Source: Nitrospirota bacterium
Lineage (GTDB): Bacteria; Nitrospirota; Thermodesulfovibrionia; Thermodesulfovibrionales; JdFR-85
Direction of reading: 5' to 3'
DNA: 8,059 nucleotides
Assembly (NCBI GenBank): GCA_013151785.1
Contig: JAADHP010000297.1
Span: forward strand, 1 to 8,059
Under the pieces are notes generated by a model that was not told the DNA's origin, made no database searches, and saw only the letters and a program-made list of their open reading frames with translations. Both the position numbers and the translations under genes were made by a program. Every line of letters starts with the position of its first letter. Position 1 is the first letter of the stretch. This document shows positions 1-7,156 of this stretch, one piece after another.

Positions 1-28
1 CCTTTGAAATACAGGTTCTGGCAGAGTG

Positions 29-71
29 TAATCCTGTGGATTGCATTATTTTTATGAGGTGCCCTGCCTTG
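29..71 (+). repeat. Left copy of 43-bp inverted repeat
   Basis: The 43 bases TAATC...GCCTTG match the reverse complement of 7983-8025 with a single mismatch (position 34). The core TGTGGATTGCATTATT continues into TTTATGAGGTGCCCTGCCTTG. It lies 190 bases beyond the stop of the last gene and codes for nothing visible. Confidence 0.9.
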
Positions 72-119
72 TTATATTGGACAGATGTTGCCGGAGTATA
101 ATTTTTTCCTTTCCTCTGG

Positions 120-147
120 GGTCTCAGGGGCAGAGCCCCTGAAGACC
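120..147. repeat. Strong GC-rich hairpin
   Basis: GGTCT-CAGGGGC (120-131) pairs with GCCCCTG-A-AGACC (135-147) around loop AGA: 12 pairs with one bulged base. Neither strand has a T-run directly after it, so it is not a standard terminator. It sits where the 148-195 half repeat loses similarity to the 4948-5084 element. Confidence 0.7.
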
Positions 148-195
148 AATCTTATGCAAAATTCAAAACCCTTCAGACTCCACCATGGCACTGCT
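148..195 (-). repeat. Half copy of the 4948-5084 palindromic element
   Basis: These 48 bases match 5037-5084 at 44 positions in the same orientation; the first 39 differ only at 171/5060. The other half of the palindrome is absent here and a different hairpin (120-147) takes its place. Confidence 0.85.
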
Positions 196-211
196 CTTAC
201 CACAGTCCTTC

Positions 212-250
212 ACCACCTCTGTCTGTCCTGAAAAATCAGGATTTTCAGGA
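212..250 (-). repeat. 3' repeat after the barrel gene, with hairpin
   Basis: ACCACCTCTGTCTG followed by CCTGAAAA (227-234) pairing with TTTTCAGG (242-249). It lies ten bases after the barrel gene stop. It is similar to 1708-1744 (ACCACCTCTGCCTG plus GAAAAATC...GATTTTCAGGA), which lies 60 bases after the LolA-like gene. It may stop transcription or stabilise the message end, but the stem is AT-rich with no separate U-tract. Confidence 0.6.
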
Positions 251-259
251 GACATCTGG

Positions 260-1495
260 TTAAAACTCATATCTCATTTGTAGATAGAGATTATCATTCC
301 TGTCAAGACTGCCGAACTGGCTCCATGTCTCTCCACCGCCAAACACAAAGGCACCCACTGCCATCCAGAGGTTGTCAGAAAGGCTGTATCTGATCTCAGG
401 ATTGACGAGATAGTCCCCATCAGAAAGCCCCCAGAAGGAAAAGAGGGAGAGTTTCAATGTCTGATGCATCAACAGCTGGGTAAGTCTCAGTGTCAGCATA
501 TGTGAATATCTCTTATCCCCTGGCATGCCTGAAGGCAGACTATGGCGGTATTCTGTGTAATCATTCATATAATCAACAAAATACTGCACCCCTGCAGTAA
601 AATCCTCCCATAGCTGGCTCTGGTATCCTATGAGAAATCTTATGCTGGAGTTTGGTATATAAGAATCAGTACCATCCCTGTCAGAACGTGAGTCATAGTA
701 ACCTGCCTCCAGACTCATGACACCGCTCAGGAGAGCCCCCTGAAGGCTGAATCCATATACTGTTACAGGAGGATAATATAGCTTCACCCTTGGAGGGCTG
801 ATCTGATAAACAGAGGGGCTCCTGTAATAACCACGGTAGAAATACAGAGATGCCTCAACACCCGAGAGATTTTTATATACCCTCAGGGCAATCTCTGTGT
901 TGTCTAATGTAGTGGTGGGCTTTATCATCTTTTTATCCAGTGTTGACATGGGATCATAGAGATAGAACCTTCTTTTGTGGGGAAACCTGTCAGGCTTAAA
1001 AAAGGGAATAATCACTATATTTATTGTTGCAATCTCTGGATAAAGATTCACCTTTAGGGCATCCACAGGTTTTTTCATATACTCCAGGGGCCTGCCAGAG
1101 AAGAAAGCCTCGTAATCCTTTGGGAAGACATCGTTTATAAAAATCAGGTCCCCCAGTCCCCATGTAACTATCTGTCTTCCTATACGGAGGTCCCAGTCTG
1201 TCTCGGAATAGTCAATATACAATTCACGAAATTCTATATCAGCCTCTTTATCAACATGATCATAATAAAGATCTGTCTTTGAAAAAAGCCTGAGTTTTTC
1301 TGTCAACAGTTCAAGCTTTATCTGCCCACGTTCTTCTGCCCATTTAAAATCACCACCGTCAGGGTTTCTTCCCTCCAGGGAATAGGAGTAATTAAGCTGG
1401 AAAAAACCATTTATACCCAGGTCCATGGCATATGCACCATGGGAGCAGAATAAAAACAAAAACAGAGATATAAAAAGACCTTTTCTTGCAGTCAT
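260..1495 (-). CDS. Outer-membrane beta-barrel protein (DUF1302-like)
   Basis: A 411-residue protein with a signal peptide (GLFISLFLFLFCSHGAYA, 6-23, cut after Ala23). The rest is beta-rich with alternating hydrophobic residues and ends NLYLQMRYEF. A terminal Phe is the usual signal for insertion by the BAM complex. The first strands resemble a porin (MDLGINGFFQLNYSYSLEG). A conserved block RIGRQIVTWGLGDLIFINDVFP (104-125) recalls the GRQ-x-x-x-WG motif of DUF1302-like outer-membrane proteins that accompany RND exporter plus LolA-like pairs. By context it would be the outer-membrane part of the same export route. The start ATG is preceded by a weak AGGAT. I cannot assign a substrate, and assignment to a named family is tentative; that it is an outer-membrane barrel is well supported. 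Confidence 0.8.
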   Translation of the reverse strand: MTARKGLFISLFLFLFCSHGAYAMDLGINGFFQLNYSYSLEGRNPDGGDFKWAEERGQIKLELLTEKLRLFSKTDLYYDHVDKEADIEFRELYIDYSETDWDLRIGRQIVTWGLGDLIFINDVFPKDYEAFFSGRPLEYMKKPVDALKVNLYPEIATINIVIIPFFKPDRFPHKRRFYLYDPMSTLDKKMIKPTTTLDNTEIALRVYKNLSGVEASLYFYRGYYRSPSVYQISPPRVKLYYPPVTVYGFSLQGALLSGVMSLEAGYYDSRSDRDGTDSYIPNSSIRFLIGYQSQLWEDFTAGVQYFVDYMNDYTEYRHSLPSGMPGDKRYSHMLTLRLTQLLMHQTLKLSLFSFWGLSDGDYLVNPEIRYSLSDNLWMAVGAFVFGGGETWSQFGSLDRNDNLYLQMRYEF

Positions 1496-1573
1496 TATTT
1501 GATCCTATCTGGATTTCTCTCTTTCATTGAAATAAACCCCACACCTTTGAAATAATAAAAAACTTTCTTGCAA

Positions 1574-1721
1574 CAGGCAGAGGTGGTGAAGAAGACCATG
1601 TAGCAATACCTACAGTAACATACATCAACAACCTTATGTATCAGCAGAAGGCTGAAAATGCTCTGTTTTTTAGTAGTTTAAATCCTATTGCATCAATGGG
1701 CTGATGAACCACCTCTGCCTG
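1574..1721. repeat. 148-bp segment bounded by 14-bp inverted repeats (MITE-like)
   Basis: CAGGCAGAGGTGGT at 1574-1587 and its exact complement at 1708-1721 bound a 120-base interior without coding capacity. The arms resemble the outer ends of the 4948-5084 element (GCAGAGGTATGGTGGAG versus GCAGAGGTGGTGAAG), so the two may belong to one family of non-autonomous repeats. No target-site duplication could be assigned by eye. Confidence 0.5.
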
Positions 1722-1744
1722 GGAAAAATCTACGATTTTCAGGA
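1708..1744 (-). repeat. 3' repeat after the LolA-like gene, with hairpin
   Basis: This is the second copy of the repeat at 212-250. In the minus-strand RNA, GAAAAUC, loop GUA, then GAUUUUUC form a small stem with a U-rich 3' arm, resembling a weak intrinsic terminator. Its left part is also the right arm of the 1574-1721 inverted repeat. Confidence 0.55.
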
Positions 1745-1803
1745 TTCTTCTGACTGCTGACTTTTGAGTGTATTGAGGCATCCCGCCTTTTAATTATTTA
1801 AAA

Positions 1804-2631
1804 TTATTTAATATACTCCCTTGGTGGTCTTCTCAGATACCGTTCCGAGAAAATCCTCTCTTTGAGGTTTACATTATACTGAACATCCCTGAAGGTTACC
1901 TCTGTTCTGTGCCCGCTCTGGAGATTTTTCATTGTTCTTTTTACCACAGTGGGGAATCCATCAATATCCTTGATCTCATCTGCTGTAAATACCTTGTAAA
2001 GGATCCCGCTCAGGTCATAATATTCTATCTTCAAAGGAAGGTAGTTCTTCTTTGATATCCAGGAGAGCCTGTAAGAATATGGCATATCAGCATTCACAGG
2101 GGTGCTTTTGACGACAAAACACTCCTCACCATTAAGATTATCTTCCCTGAGGAGTTCATGCCTGTCCTCATCAATATCACGACCGGAGATATCCTCATAG
2201 GTAAAGTCAGAACCAACAAAGCTGGATGCCCTGTCCTGTGCAGCCACCCGCCTTACCATGTTAAGGGCAGGGATAAAGAGCCAGCGGTCATCATCTCTGT
2301 CAGGATACTTGTAGACCATGAAGGTCATGCCCTTTACATCAGCAGGTCTATGAAAGTAGATAAAGTATTTTTGTTCACCTCCAGATGCTCCGGAGTTCTT
2401 TCTTAGCATGGTCAACTCCCTCAGCCTTGTCTTTCCCGAAGAGGATATGAGCTTCATGGTTACCCTGACCTTGAAATCCTTTCCTGCATAGAGAAAGGCC
2501 CTTTCAGATTTCTTCATTATCTCCCTGCCCTCCTGGGCATACGCAATGGCTACAAAACCCGAAAGCATGATTATCAGGCACACTGCCTTTACAATCCTGA
2601 GCATGGGCCTGGAGATAAGATATCCTTTCAT
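1804..2631 (-). CDS. Periplasmic LolA-like outer-membrane lipoprotein-sorting protein
   Basis: A 275-residue secreted protein. A signal peptide (hydrophobic 11-30, VKAVCLIIMLSGFVAIAYA) is probably cut after Ala32. The mature part has the LolA-like signature of the RND-associated family: YFIYFHRPADVKGMTFMVY (89-107), RWLFIPALNMVRRV (116-129) and SSFVGSDFTYEDISGRD (136-152), then WISKKNYLPLKIEYYD (191-206) and a closing FRDVQYN strand region. In the family this half-barrel fold holds lipids or lipoproteins in the periplasm. I chose the ATG at 2631 over the TTG at 2634: AAGGAGG lies six bases before the ATG but only three before the TTG. The ATG also overlaps the exporter's TGA as TGATG, a standard coupling arrangement. 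It probably receives cargo from the exporter and passes it toward the outer membrane; the substrate is unknown. Confidence 0.85.
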   Translation of the reverse strand: MKGYLISRPMLRIVKAVCLIIMLSGFVAIAYAQEGREIMKKSERAFLYAGKDFKVRVTMKLISSSGKTRLRELTMLRKNSGASGGEQKYFIYFHRPADVKGMTFMVYKYPDRDDDRWLFIPALNMVRRVAAQDRASSFVGSDFTYEDISGRDIDEDRHELLREDNLNGEECFVVKSTPVNADMPYSYRLSWISKKNYLPLKIEYYDLSGILYKVFTADEIKDIDGFPTVVKRTMKNLQSGHRTEVTFRDVQYNVNLKERIFSERYLRRPPREYIK

Positions 2632-4904
2632 CAATAGCCTCCTTTAATCAGTTTACCTTTAAATGTCTCAATTAATGCTGGCAGGAAAAATATGGTGGTT
2701 ATGCCAGCAAACAGTGCAAGAGAACCAAAAAACAGTCCCACTGTAACATAGGGCGTCAGTGTAGCAAGGACAAGGGGAAGAAAGCCAAGACCTACCACTA
2801 TGGCATTTCTTGCAATGGCCACAGTGGGCTCTCCCTTTGTTACCCATTGCATTGTCTCATTCAGATTGCCCGTTTCTTTATAATGTGCCCTGAACCTCTG
2901 GCAGAAGTGTATGGCAAAATCAATTCCAAGACCAAGGGTGAGGGTAGAACAGACTGCTATGGGCATATCATAGTCCTTTCCAGCAAAACCTATCAGTCCA
3001 TAGCTGAATATTATCGAGAAACTCAAAGGCAGGATTGCTATAACCGCCCACCAGAAAGACCTGAAAAGCACTATCAAAAGAATAAACACCACCCAGTATG
3101 AACCAATGGTTGCCTTTAACATACCACTTACCATGAGCTTCTGCCATACAATATTCAGATAGGGAAGCCCCGACCATTTTATACTGATACCCTTGGGCAG
3201 GGGATTCTCTTTGACATAATTCTCAACAGACCTGACAACCTCTGTCATGTCCCTGTTGTCTCCTGAGCGAAGCTGTACCCAGAGGTTTGCCTTTTTGTAA
3301 TCATAATCAACAAGGTTGTCCAGTTCATCCGGTTTGCTTGACATGAGAAAGAGAAAGAGATACTGGCCTATGAGTTGTTTACTCTCAGGCACCCTCTCAT
3401 AGGAAGCATCCTGGTTATGAAGGACATAGTTTATTCTCTTGACCACATCAGCTATGGATGTGGTCTTACCGACAAGATGATGGGAATGTAGATACCTCTG
3501 TAAATCGTCCATATATTTAACAACCTCGGGTCTTTTAATGTCTTCAGGAGCAGACCCCTCAAAGATCAGATAGGATATATAGGTGCCGCCAATGATTCTG
3601 TTCAGAACAGTATCCGCCACTCTTATGGGATGGCTCTTCTTGAACCACTTGACAGGGTTGTCATTCACCCTAAGTGTGGTAACCCCGTATATGGCAACCA
3701 CAAACAGTAATGCACCCACAATCACTACAACCCTGCTCTTTGATATGGATATGTCAGACAGAACAGAAAGCACTCTGCTTCGGGACTTCACCTGCTCAAG
3801 TCCCTTCAGCCTCTTCTCTTTGAGAATGCTCAGGAAGGCTGGCAGGAAGGTAACGCTTAAAAGCCATGCAGCCAGTACACCAAAGGCAACAAAGAGTCCG
3901 AAGACCCTGACAGGTGGTATCTTTGCCCATGCAAGATTTGCAAAGCCCACAGCAGTAGTCAATGATGTATAAAACATGGGACGGAAAAGTGATCTGAAGA
4001 CATTCCTGATCACTCCGACCCTGTCTTTCCCTTTATAGTGCTCATAGAAGTCACTCAACACATGGACACTGTCACACACAGCAATGGGCATGAGGAACAC
4101 GGGTATCATGGAGGACATTATATGCACCGTAAACCCGAGCCCTATCATGGCACCCATGGTCCACATCACGGATAGCATTGCCACTATCATGGCCGGCAGT
4201 ACAAGCATTATCCTTCTGAAGATTATCAGGAGAATCAGCATCAGGAATCCACCGGCAAGTGGTGCCACAATGGCCATCTGCTTGAACATCTCTGCACCAA
4301 AGGTATCCTCTGCCAGGGGTAGTCCTGCCATATAGAATTTCTCTTTTCCCTTCAAAGGCTCTAAGATCTTTCTTATTTCCTGCGCTACCTCATGGGCTAT
4401 GTCTTTACTTTCAATGGGGATATAAATGGCAGCACCCTTGCCATCGGATGATACAAGCCTGTCCTTGAAAAGTGGATTGTCAAGTATCTCTTTCTTCAGT
4501 GACTCTACTTCCACATTTGTATCAGGCACCTTATAAAGTGGAGGTCTAACCCTGAGTGTCCCTCCTGAGGCAATAACATTGTTCGTGACACTGAGGCTGA
4601 GGATGTCGTCAGCAATTACACCTTTGATATGTTTTATGCTATCTGTTATCTCCTTTATCTTCTTCAGGGTGTCTCTATGGAATATTCCGTCCTCTCTTAA
4701 TATGCCAAGGACTATCATCTCATTTATCCCGAATTCCTTTTTTACCTGATTATGGAAGACCCTTATAGGCTCATCCTTGGCAAGCATATTCTCAGGGTCA
4801 GTGTCAATCTTTATCTTTGGAAACTGCAGTGAAAGAAAGATAGTTATTATAATCGTTAACAGAATGACAGTCCTGGGGTACTTCAGAGAAAGATTAATAA
4901 ACAC
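2631..4904 (-). CDS. RND/MMPL-superfamily inner-membrane exporter
   Basis: A 757-residue proton-driven exporter of the RND superfamily (MMPL/SSD-like, 'predicted exporter' type). It is built as two homologous halves. The first has TM1 at 11-28, a periplasmic domain to about 205, then helices at 210-228, 232-256, 259-280, 312-326 and 334-360. The second has a helix at 391-409, a periplasmic domain to about 590, then helices at 597-615, 618-640, 646-668, 700-716 and 720-745. Matching motifs CDSVHVLSDFYEHY (277-290) and GLGIDFAIHFCQRFRAHY (658-675) carry the polar helix-4-type residues of both halves. The length is shorter than the roughly 1,000 residues of drug-efflux RND pumps and no adaptor gene is present, as for hopanoid- or lipid-type exporters. 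The start is GTG, with GGAGG six bases upstream. Its TGA overlaps the ATG of the LolA-like gene. The cargo is unknown; a lipid is likely from the context. Confidence 0.88.
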   Translation of the reverse strand: MFINLSLKYPRTVILLTIIITIFLSLQFPKIKIDTDPENMLAKDEPIRVFHNQVKKEFGINEMIVLGILREDGIFHRDTLKKIKEITDSIKHIKGVIADDILSLSVTNNVIASGGTLRVRPPLYKVPDTNVEVESLKKEILDNPLFKDRLVSSDGKGAAIYIPIESKDIAHEVAQEIRKILEPLKGKEKFYMAGLPLAEDTFGAEMFKQMAIVAPLAGGFLMLILLIIFRRIMLVLPAMIVAMLSVMWTMGAMIGLGFTVHIMSSMIPVFLMPIAVCDSVHVLSDFYEHYKGKDRVGVIRNVFRSLFRPMFYTSLTTAVGFANLAWAKIPPVRVFGLFVAFGVLAAWLLSVTFLPAFLSILKEKRLKGLEQVKSRSRVLSVLSDISISKSRVVVIVGALLFVVAIYGVTTLRVNDNPVKWFKKSHPIRVADTVLNRIIGGTYISYLIFEGSAPEDIKRPEVVKYMDDLQRYLHSHHLVGKTTSIADVVKRINYVLHNQDASYERVPESKQLIGQYLFLFLMSSKPDELDNLVDYDYKKANLWVQLRSGDNRDMTEVVRSVENYVKENPLPKGISIKWSGLPYLNIVWQKLMVSGMLKATIGSYWVVFILLIVLFRSFWWAVIAILPLSFSIIFSYGLIGFAGKDYDMPIAVCSTLTLGLGIDFAIHFCQRFRAHYKETGNLNETMQWVTKGEPTVAIARNAIVVGLGFLPLVLATLTPYVTVGLFFGSLALFAGITTIFFLPALIETFKGKLIKGGY

Positions 4905-4947
4905 CAGACACCTCCAGTTTTAATCTGCATCAATCGATAATTTTCAT

Positions 4948-5084
4948 AGCAGAGGTATGGTGGAGTCTTACACCTCATTCTCAGCGGACATCCATGTCCG
5001 CTTCCGAGGGAATTTTGCGATTTGCCATCCACGGCAAATCTTATGCAAAATTCAAAACCGTTCAGACTCCACCATACCTCTGCT
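4948..5084. repeat. 137-bp palindromic intergenic element with internal hairpins
   Basis: The ends are a perfect 21-bp inverted repeat (4948-4968 with 5064-5084), starting AGCAGAGGTATGGTGGAG. Inside are two further hairpins: 4983-5002 (8-bp stem, loop TGGA on the minus strand) and 5019-5040 (8-bp stem, loop GTGGAT on the minus strand). The second extends by 5011-5018 with 5045-5052 across a four-base bulge. The right third, 5037-5084, recurs at 148-195. The element starts 16 bases after the SQR stop. It may be a MITE or REP-like repeat and would also fold strongly in the SQR mRNA 3' end. It lacks a U-run, so I do not call it a Rho-independent terminator. Confidence 0.85.
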
Positions 5085-5099
5085 TATAATCATTCTTTT

Positions 5100-6296
5100 T
5101 CAAGGTAACTGTGTTAAACCTCGTTTTATCTTCCAGAGAAAATACTTTTCAAACCCTGCCTTGAGCCATTTGTATTGCACACCTGCCTTCAGTTCTGCCT
5201 TCTGCCTTGGCGGTACAACAGGCTTGGCTATCATAATCGCTGCGGTACTGCCCATATCCATAAGGCATACTGCTCCCACAGGCTCAACCTGCGGAGGTTC
5301 TTTCCCCGTGATATCGGCAGCAATTGTTTTTGCCGCAGCCTTGGCCATCTCCACGGTCATATAGCCTGTCTTTGGGAGTCCTGTTGGAATGGGGGTCTTC
5401 TCCGGTGGTGCCATTGCAACGGCAACGCCAACAGAAAAGATATTACTGTATTGTTTGTGTCTGTAGTTGGAATCCACAGGTATAAAACCCTTCTCATTGC
5501 CAAGGTGAAATACAGCCTTGACACCTGCCATTGGAGGAGCAAACATGGCAAGTTTAAAGGGTATCTTTGTGCCATCCTTCAGGCGAACCTCATCAGGTGT
5601 AAACTCCTCTACAGCAACATTGGTGAGTATCTTTATCTCACGATCAGCAAATTCGTCTTCCATTATCCTTTTTGACTTTCTTACACCACCAATCCCGAAA
5701 TGTCCAATATACGGCTCAGAGGTAATGAATGTGATTGGCACTTTGTGCCTGATCTTTCTCTTTCTCAATTCTGTGTCTATCTCAAACACATACTCATAGG
5801 GTGGACCAAAACAACTCACTCCCTGAACAGAACCTACAACAACAGGCCCGGGTTCTTCAAGAAACCGTTCCCACGCCTTATGACATTTCTGGGCCTGCTC
5901 AAGGGTGAATATACACTCTGTATAGCCCTCATCAGGACCAAGACCCGGTACAGCAGAGAATACAAGAGCAGGACCTGTGGCAATTACCAGATAGTCATAG
6001 GGGATTTCCTGGTTTGCTGTTATAACCTTTGATGAATCAGGATCAACCCCTGTTGCCTCTTCATTGATAAATGTGATTCCTTTCGGGCTCAATATCTCAT
6101 CCAGTGGAATAGTTATATCATCAGGCTGTCTCCACCCCATTGAAACCCAGGGCAATGAGGGGATAAAGACAAACTTATCAAGGTCACATACTACTGTAAT
6201 GTCTGCCTGATTACGGAGGTGTCTTTTCAGTTCAAAGGCGGTGGTCAGCCCTCCAAAGGAACCACCAAGAATAACTATTCTTGCACTTTCTGCCAT
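5100..6296 (-). CDS. sqr: Sulfide:quinone oxidoreductase-like FAD flavoprotein
   Basis: A 398-residue flavoprotein of the SQR/flavocytochrome c sulfide dehydrogenase group, which oxidises sulfide and passes electrons to quinone, with polysulfide or persulfide as product. Visible marks are the FAD-binding RIVILGGSFGGL (6-17; the middle Gly of GxGxxG is Ser), YDYLVIATGPAL (100-111), and SNIFSVGVAVA (284-294) as the second FAD contact. Cysteines at 128 (TECIF), 162 (GVSCFGPPYEY) and 344 (GAVCLMDMG) fit the three redox cysteines of SQR, at about 128, 160 and 356 in the Acidithiobacillus enzyme. The C-terminal YKWLKAGFEKYFLWKIKRG (375-393) is the amphipathic membrane-attachment end typical of SQR. 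No signal peptide is visible, so it would face the cytoplasm. The start has AGGGGGAGG upstream of the ATG. It lies 212 bases after the sulfur-relay genes, perhaps with its own promoter. A different sulfide or persulfide-oxidising flavoprotein of this superfamily is the alternative. Confidence 0.88.
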   Translation of the reverse strand: MAESARIVILGGSFGGLTTAFELKRHLRNQADITVVCDLDKFVFIPSLPWVSMGWRQPDDITIPLDEILSPKGITFINEEATGVDPDSSKVITANQEIPYDYLVIATGPALVFSAVPGLGPDEGYTECIFTLEQAQKCHKAWERFLEEPGPVVVGSVQGVSCFGPPYEYVFEIDTELRKRKIRHKVPITFITSEPYIGHFGIGGVRKSKRIMEDEFADREIKILTNVAVEEFTPDEVRLKDGTKIPFKLAMFAPPMAGVKAVFHLGNEKGFIPVDSNYRHKQYSNIFSVGVAVAMAPPEKTPIPTGLPKTGYMTVEMAKAAAKTIAADITGKEPPQVEPVGAVCLMDMGSTAAIMIAKPVVPPRQKAELKAGVQYKWLKAGFEKYFLWKIKRGLTQLP

Positions 6297-6340
6297 CGTA
6301 ACCTCCCCCTTATGTTATGTATTTTTATTGCTAATCCACA

Positions 6341-6435
6341 TCATTCACTCATCAACACATCTACCCATCTACTTATCTACTGCTCACTGAACTTACCCAT
6401 TCACTCATCCACTCATTAACTCATCCACTGTTCAC
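6341..6435. repeat. Degenerate 8-bp tandem repeat in the gap between DsrH-like and SQR genes
   Basis: On the minus strand the stretch reads as about ten imperfect copies of an 8-mer close to GATGAGTG: GGATGAGT, TAATGAGT, GGATGAGT, GAATGGGT, an interruption, AGATAAGT, AGATGGGT, AGATGTGT, TGATGAGT, GAATGATG. On the plus strand it appears as cactcatc/catctact units. The rest of the 6297-6508 gap contains only the SQR ribosome site and no supported gene. A 27-codon open frame at 6504-6421 runs into the repeat but has no recognisable homology. Confidence 0.7.
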
Positions 6436-6508
6436 TGTATCTATTGCACCCTGCCTTTCCTCTTCCTTATAGAATCTTTTTTGGACAGTAATATTGCTAA
6501 CCATGTTC

Positions 6509-6784
6509 TTAAAACATCCCTACCACTTTGTCCTCTTCTGCAGCCATATCTATCAGGCCATCCCAGTTGATAATCTTAACCCCTGTCCTTATATCTCCAA
6601 GACCTCTTAAGGAAACATCCTCTTCAATAGCATAGGCTGTTCCGCAATAACCATCGAGCATCTCGTTAACCATGAAATATACACCATCCTGAAGAAGCAC
6701 TATATCAGATGATGTGTCCCTGGCTATCTTCAAGCCTCTTTTACCTTCAACTGTATTGGGAGCACTTTTAATCAGTACTAACAT
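6509..6784 (-). CDS. DsrH/TusB-family sulfur-relay protein
   Basis: A 91-residue protein of the expected DsrH/TusB size. It shows the family's N-terminal strand MLVLIKSAPN, the block DIVLLQDGVYFMV (27-39), the segment YAIEEDVSLRGL (51-62), KIINWDGLIDMAAEEDKVVGMF at the end, and an Asn-Trp-Asp before the last helix. The single cysteine is C47 (GYCGTAYA). The Cys near residue 20 reported for sulfur-oxidiser DsrH is absent here. It is the third member of the set, with AGGAGG six bases before the ATG and an upstream stop that overlaps this site. Three adjacent genes of the D/C/B (E/F/H) types suggest a hexameric complex as in TusBCD or DsrEFH. Whether it serves tRNA thiolation or dissimilatory sulfur transfer cannot be read from this window, but the SQR and ArsR neighbours favour the latter. 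Confidence 0.85.
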   Translation of the reverse strand: MLVLIKSAPNTVEGKRGLKIARDTSSDIVLLQDGVYFMVNEMLDGYCGTAYAIEEDVSLRGLGDIRTGVKIINWDGLIDMAAEEDKVVGMF

Positions 6785-6795
6785 ATCTTTCCTCC

Positions 6796-7146
6796 TTAAA
6801 AAATCATTGTTTTGTCTGTATCCAGGAGAATCTGTGAGATATCATAGCTGTTCACAACTTCAACCCCGTTAATAATGTCTTCACGGTCAAGGCCGGAATC
6901 CCGCAAAGAAGACTTATCTATAAAAACCTCCCCACCCATATCGATGATGTCCTTCAATGCCTCTTCCAGGCTGGTATATTCTGTTGAACCTATTTCCTGT
7001 CCTTTTTTTGCAAGGTACACCCCTTCATCAACGAGCAACAATTTAACATCTATCTCCTCTCCTACAGCACCCATCACATGCCTGACTGCTTCAGCAGCCT
7101 GAATACTCCCATAGGGTGGTTTGGTCAATAACACGGTGAGCTTCAT
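6796..7146 (-). CDS. DsrF/TusC-family sulfur-relay protein (no cysteine)
   Basis: A 116-residue paralogue of the preceding protein, of the DsrE/DsrF fold family, most like the DsrF/TusC position in DsrEFH/TusBCD complexes. The N-terminus MKLTVLLTKPPYGSIQAAEA and the central VDEGVYLAKKGQEIG (39-53) match the FLTTAPYSS and GDGVYCFLKGQKARG blocks of its neighbour. GGEVFIDKSSLRDSG (71-85) is colinear with the neighbour's catalytic segment, with Asp77 and Ser80 in place of Sec77 and Cys80. The protein has no cysteine, so it is probably a structural subunit of a heteromer whose active subunit is the selenoprotein. The C-terminus LLDTDKTMIF is typical of the family. The ribosome site AGGAGG overlaps the stop codon of the upstream gene, suggesting coupled translation; its own TAA likewise overlaps the ribosome site of the next gene. 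Confidence 0.87.
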   Translation of the reverse strand: MKLTVLLTKPPYGSIQAAEAVRHVMGAVGEEIDVKLLLVDEGVYLAKKGQEIGSTEYTSLEEALKDIIDMGGEVFIDKSSLRDSGLDREDIINGVEVVNSYDISQILLDTDKTMIF

Positions 7147-7156
7147 GATAACCTCC

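Larger units (their letters stand above)
1496..1803. other. 308-base intergenic gap between LolA-like and barrel genes
   Basis: No supported gene. It contains a 14-bp inverted repeat (CAGGCAGAGGTGGT at 1574-1587, complement at 1708-1721) and, next to the right arm, a hairpin GAAAAUC/GAUUUUUC on the minus strand at 1723-1740. The latter is repeated 3' of the barrel gene. The barrel gene's leader has a weak AGGAT seven bases before its ATG. I see no convincing -35/-10 pair, although the gap length and the terminator-like hairpin suggest the barrel gene may be transcribed separately or at a reduced level. Confidence 0.6.

Noticed and set aside
120..147. Rho-independent terminator
   Set aside because: The hairpin is strong, but neither strand has a T-run immediately after it.
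2632..2634. TTG start for the LolA-like gene
   Set aside because: Spacing from AAGGAGG is only three bases. The next codon is ATG at six bases and overlaps the exporter stop as TGATG.
3583..3972. Plus-strand open frames inside the exporter, LolA-like and SQR genes
   Set aside because: They are antisense shadows of well-supported genes with no ribosome sites or recognisable domains.
6341..6435. CRISPR array
   Set aside because: Units are 8 bp and contiguous with no spacers.
6421..6504. 27-codon open frame after the DsrH-like gene
   Set aside because: No clear ribosome site, no recognisable homology, and it ends inside the tandem repeat.
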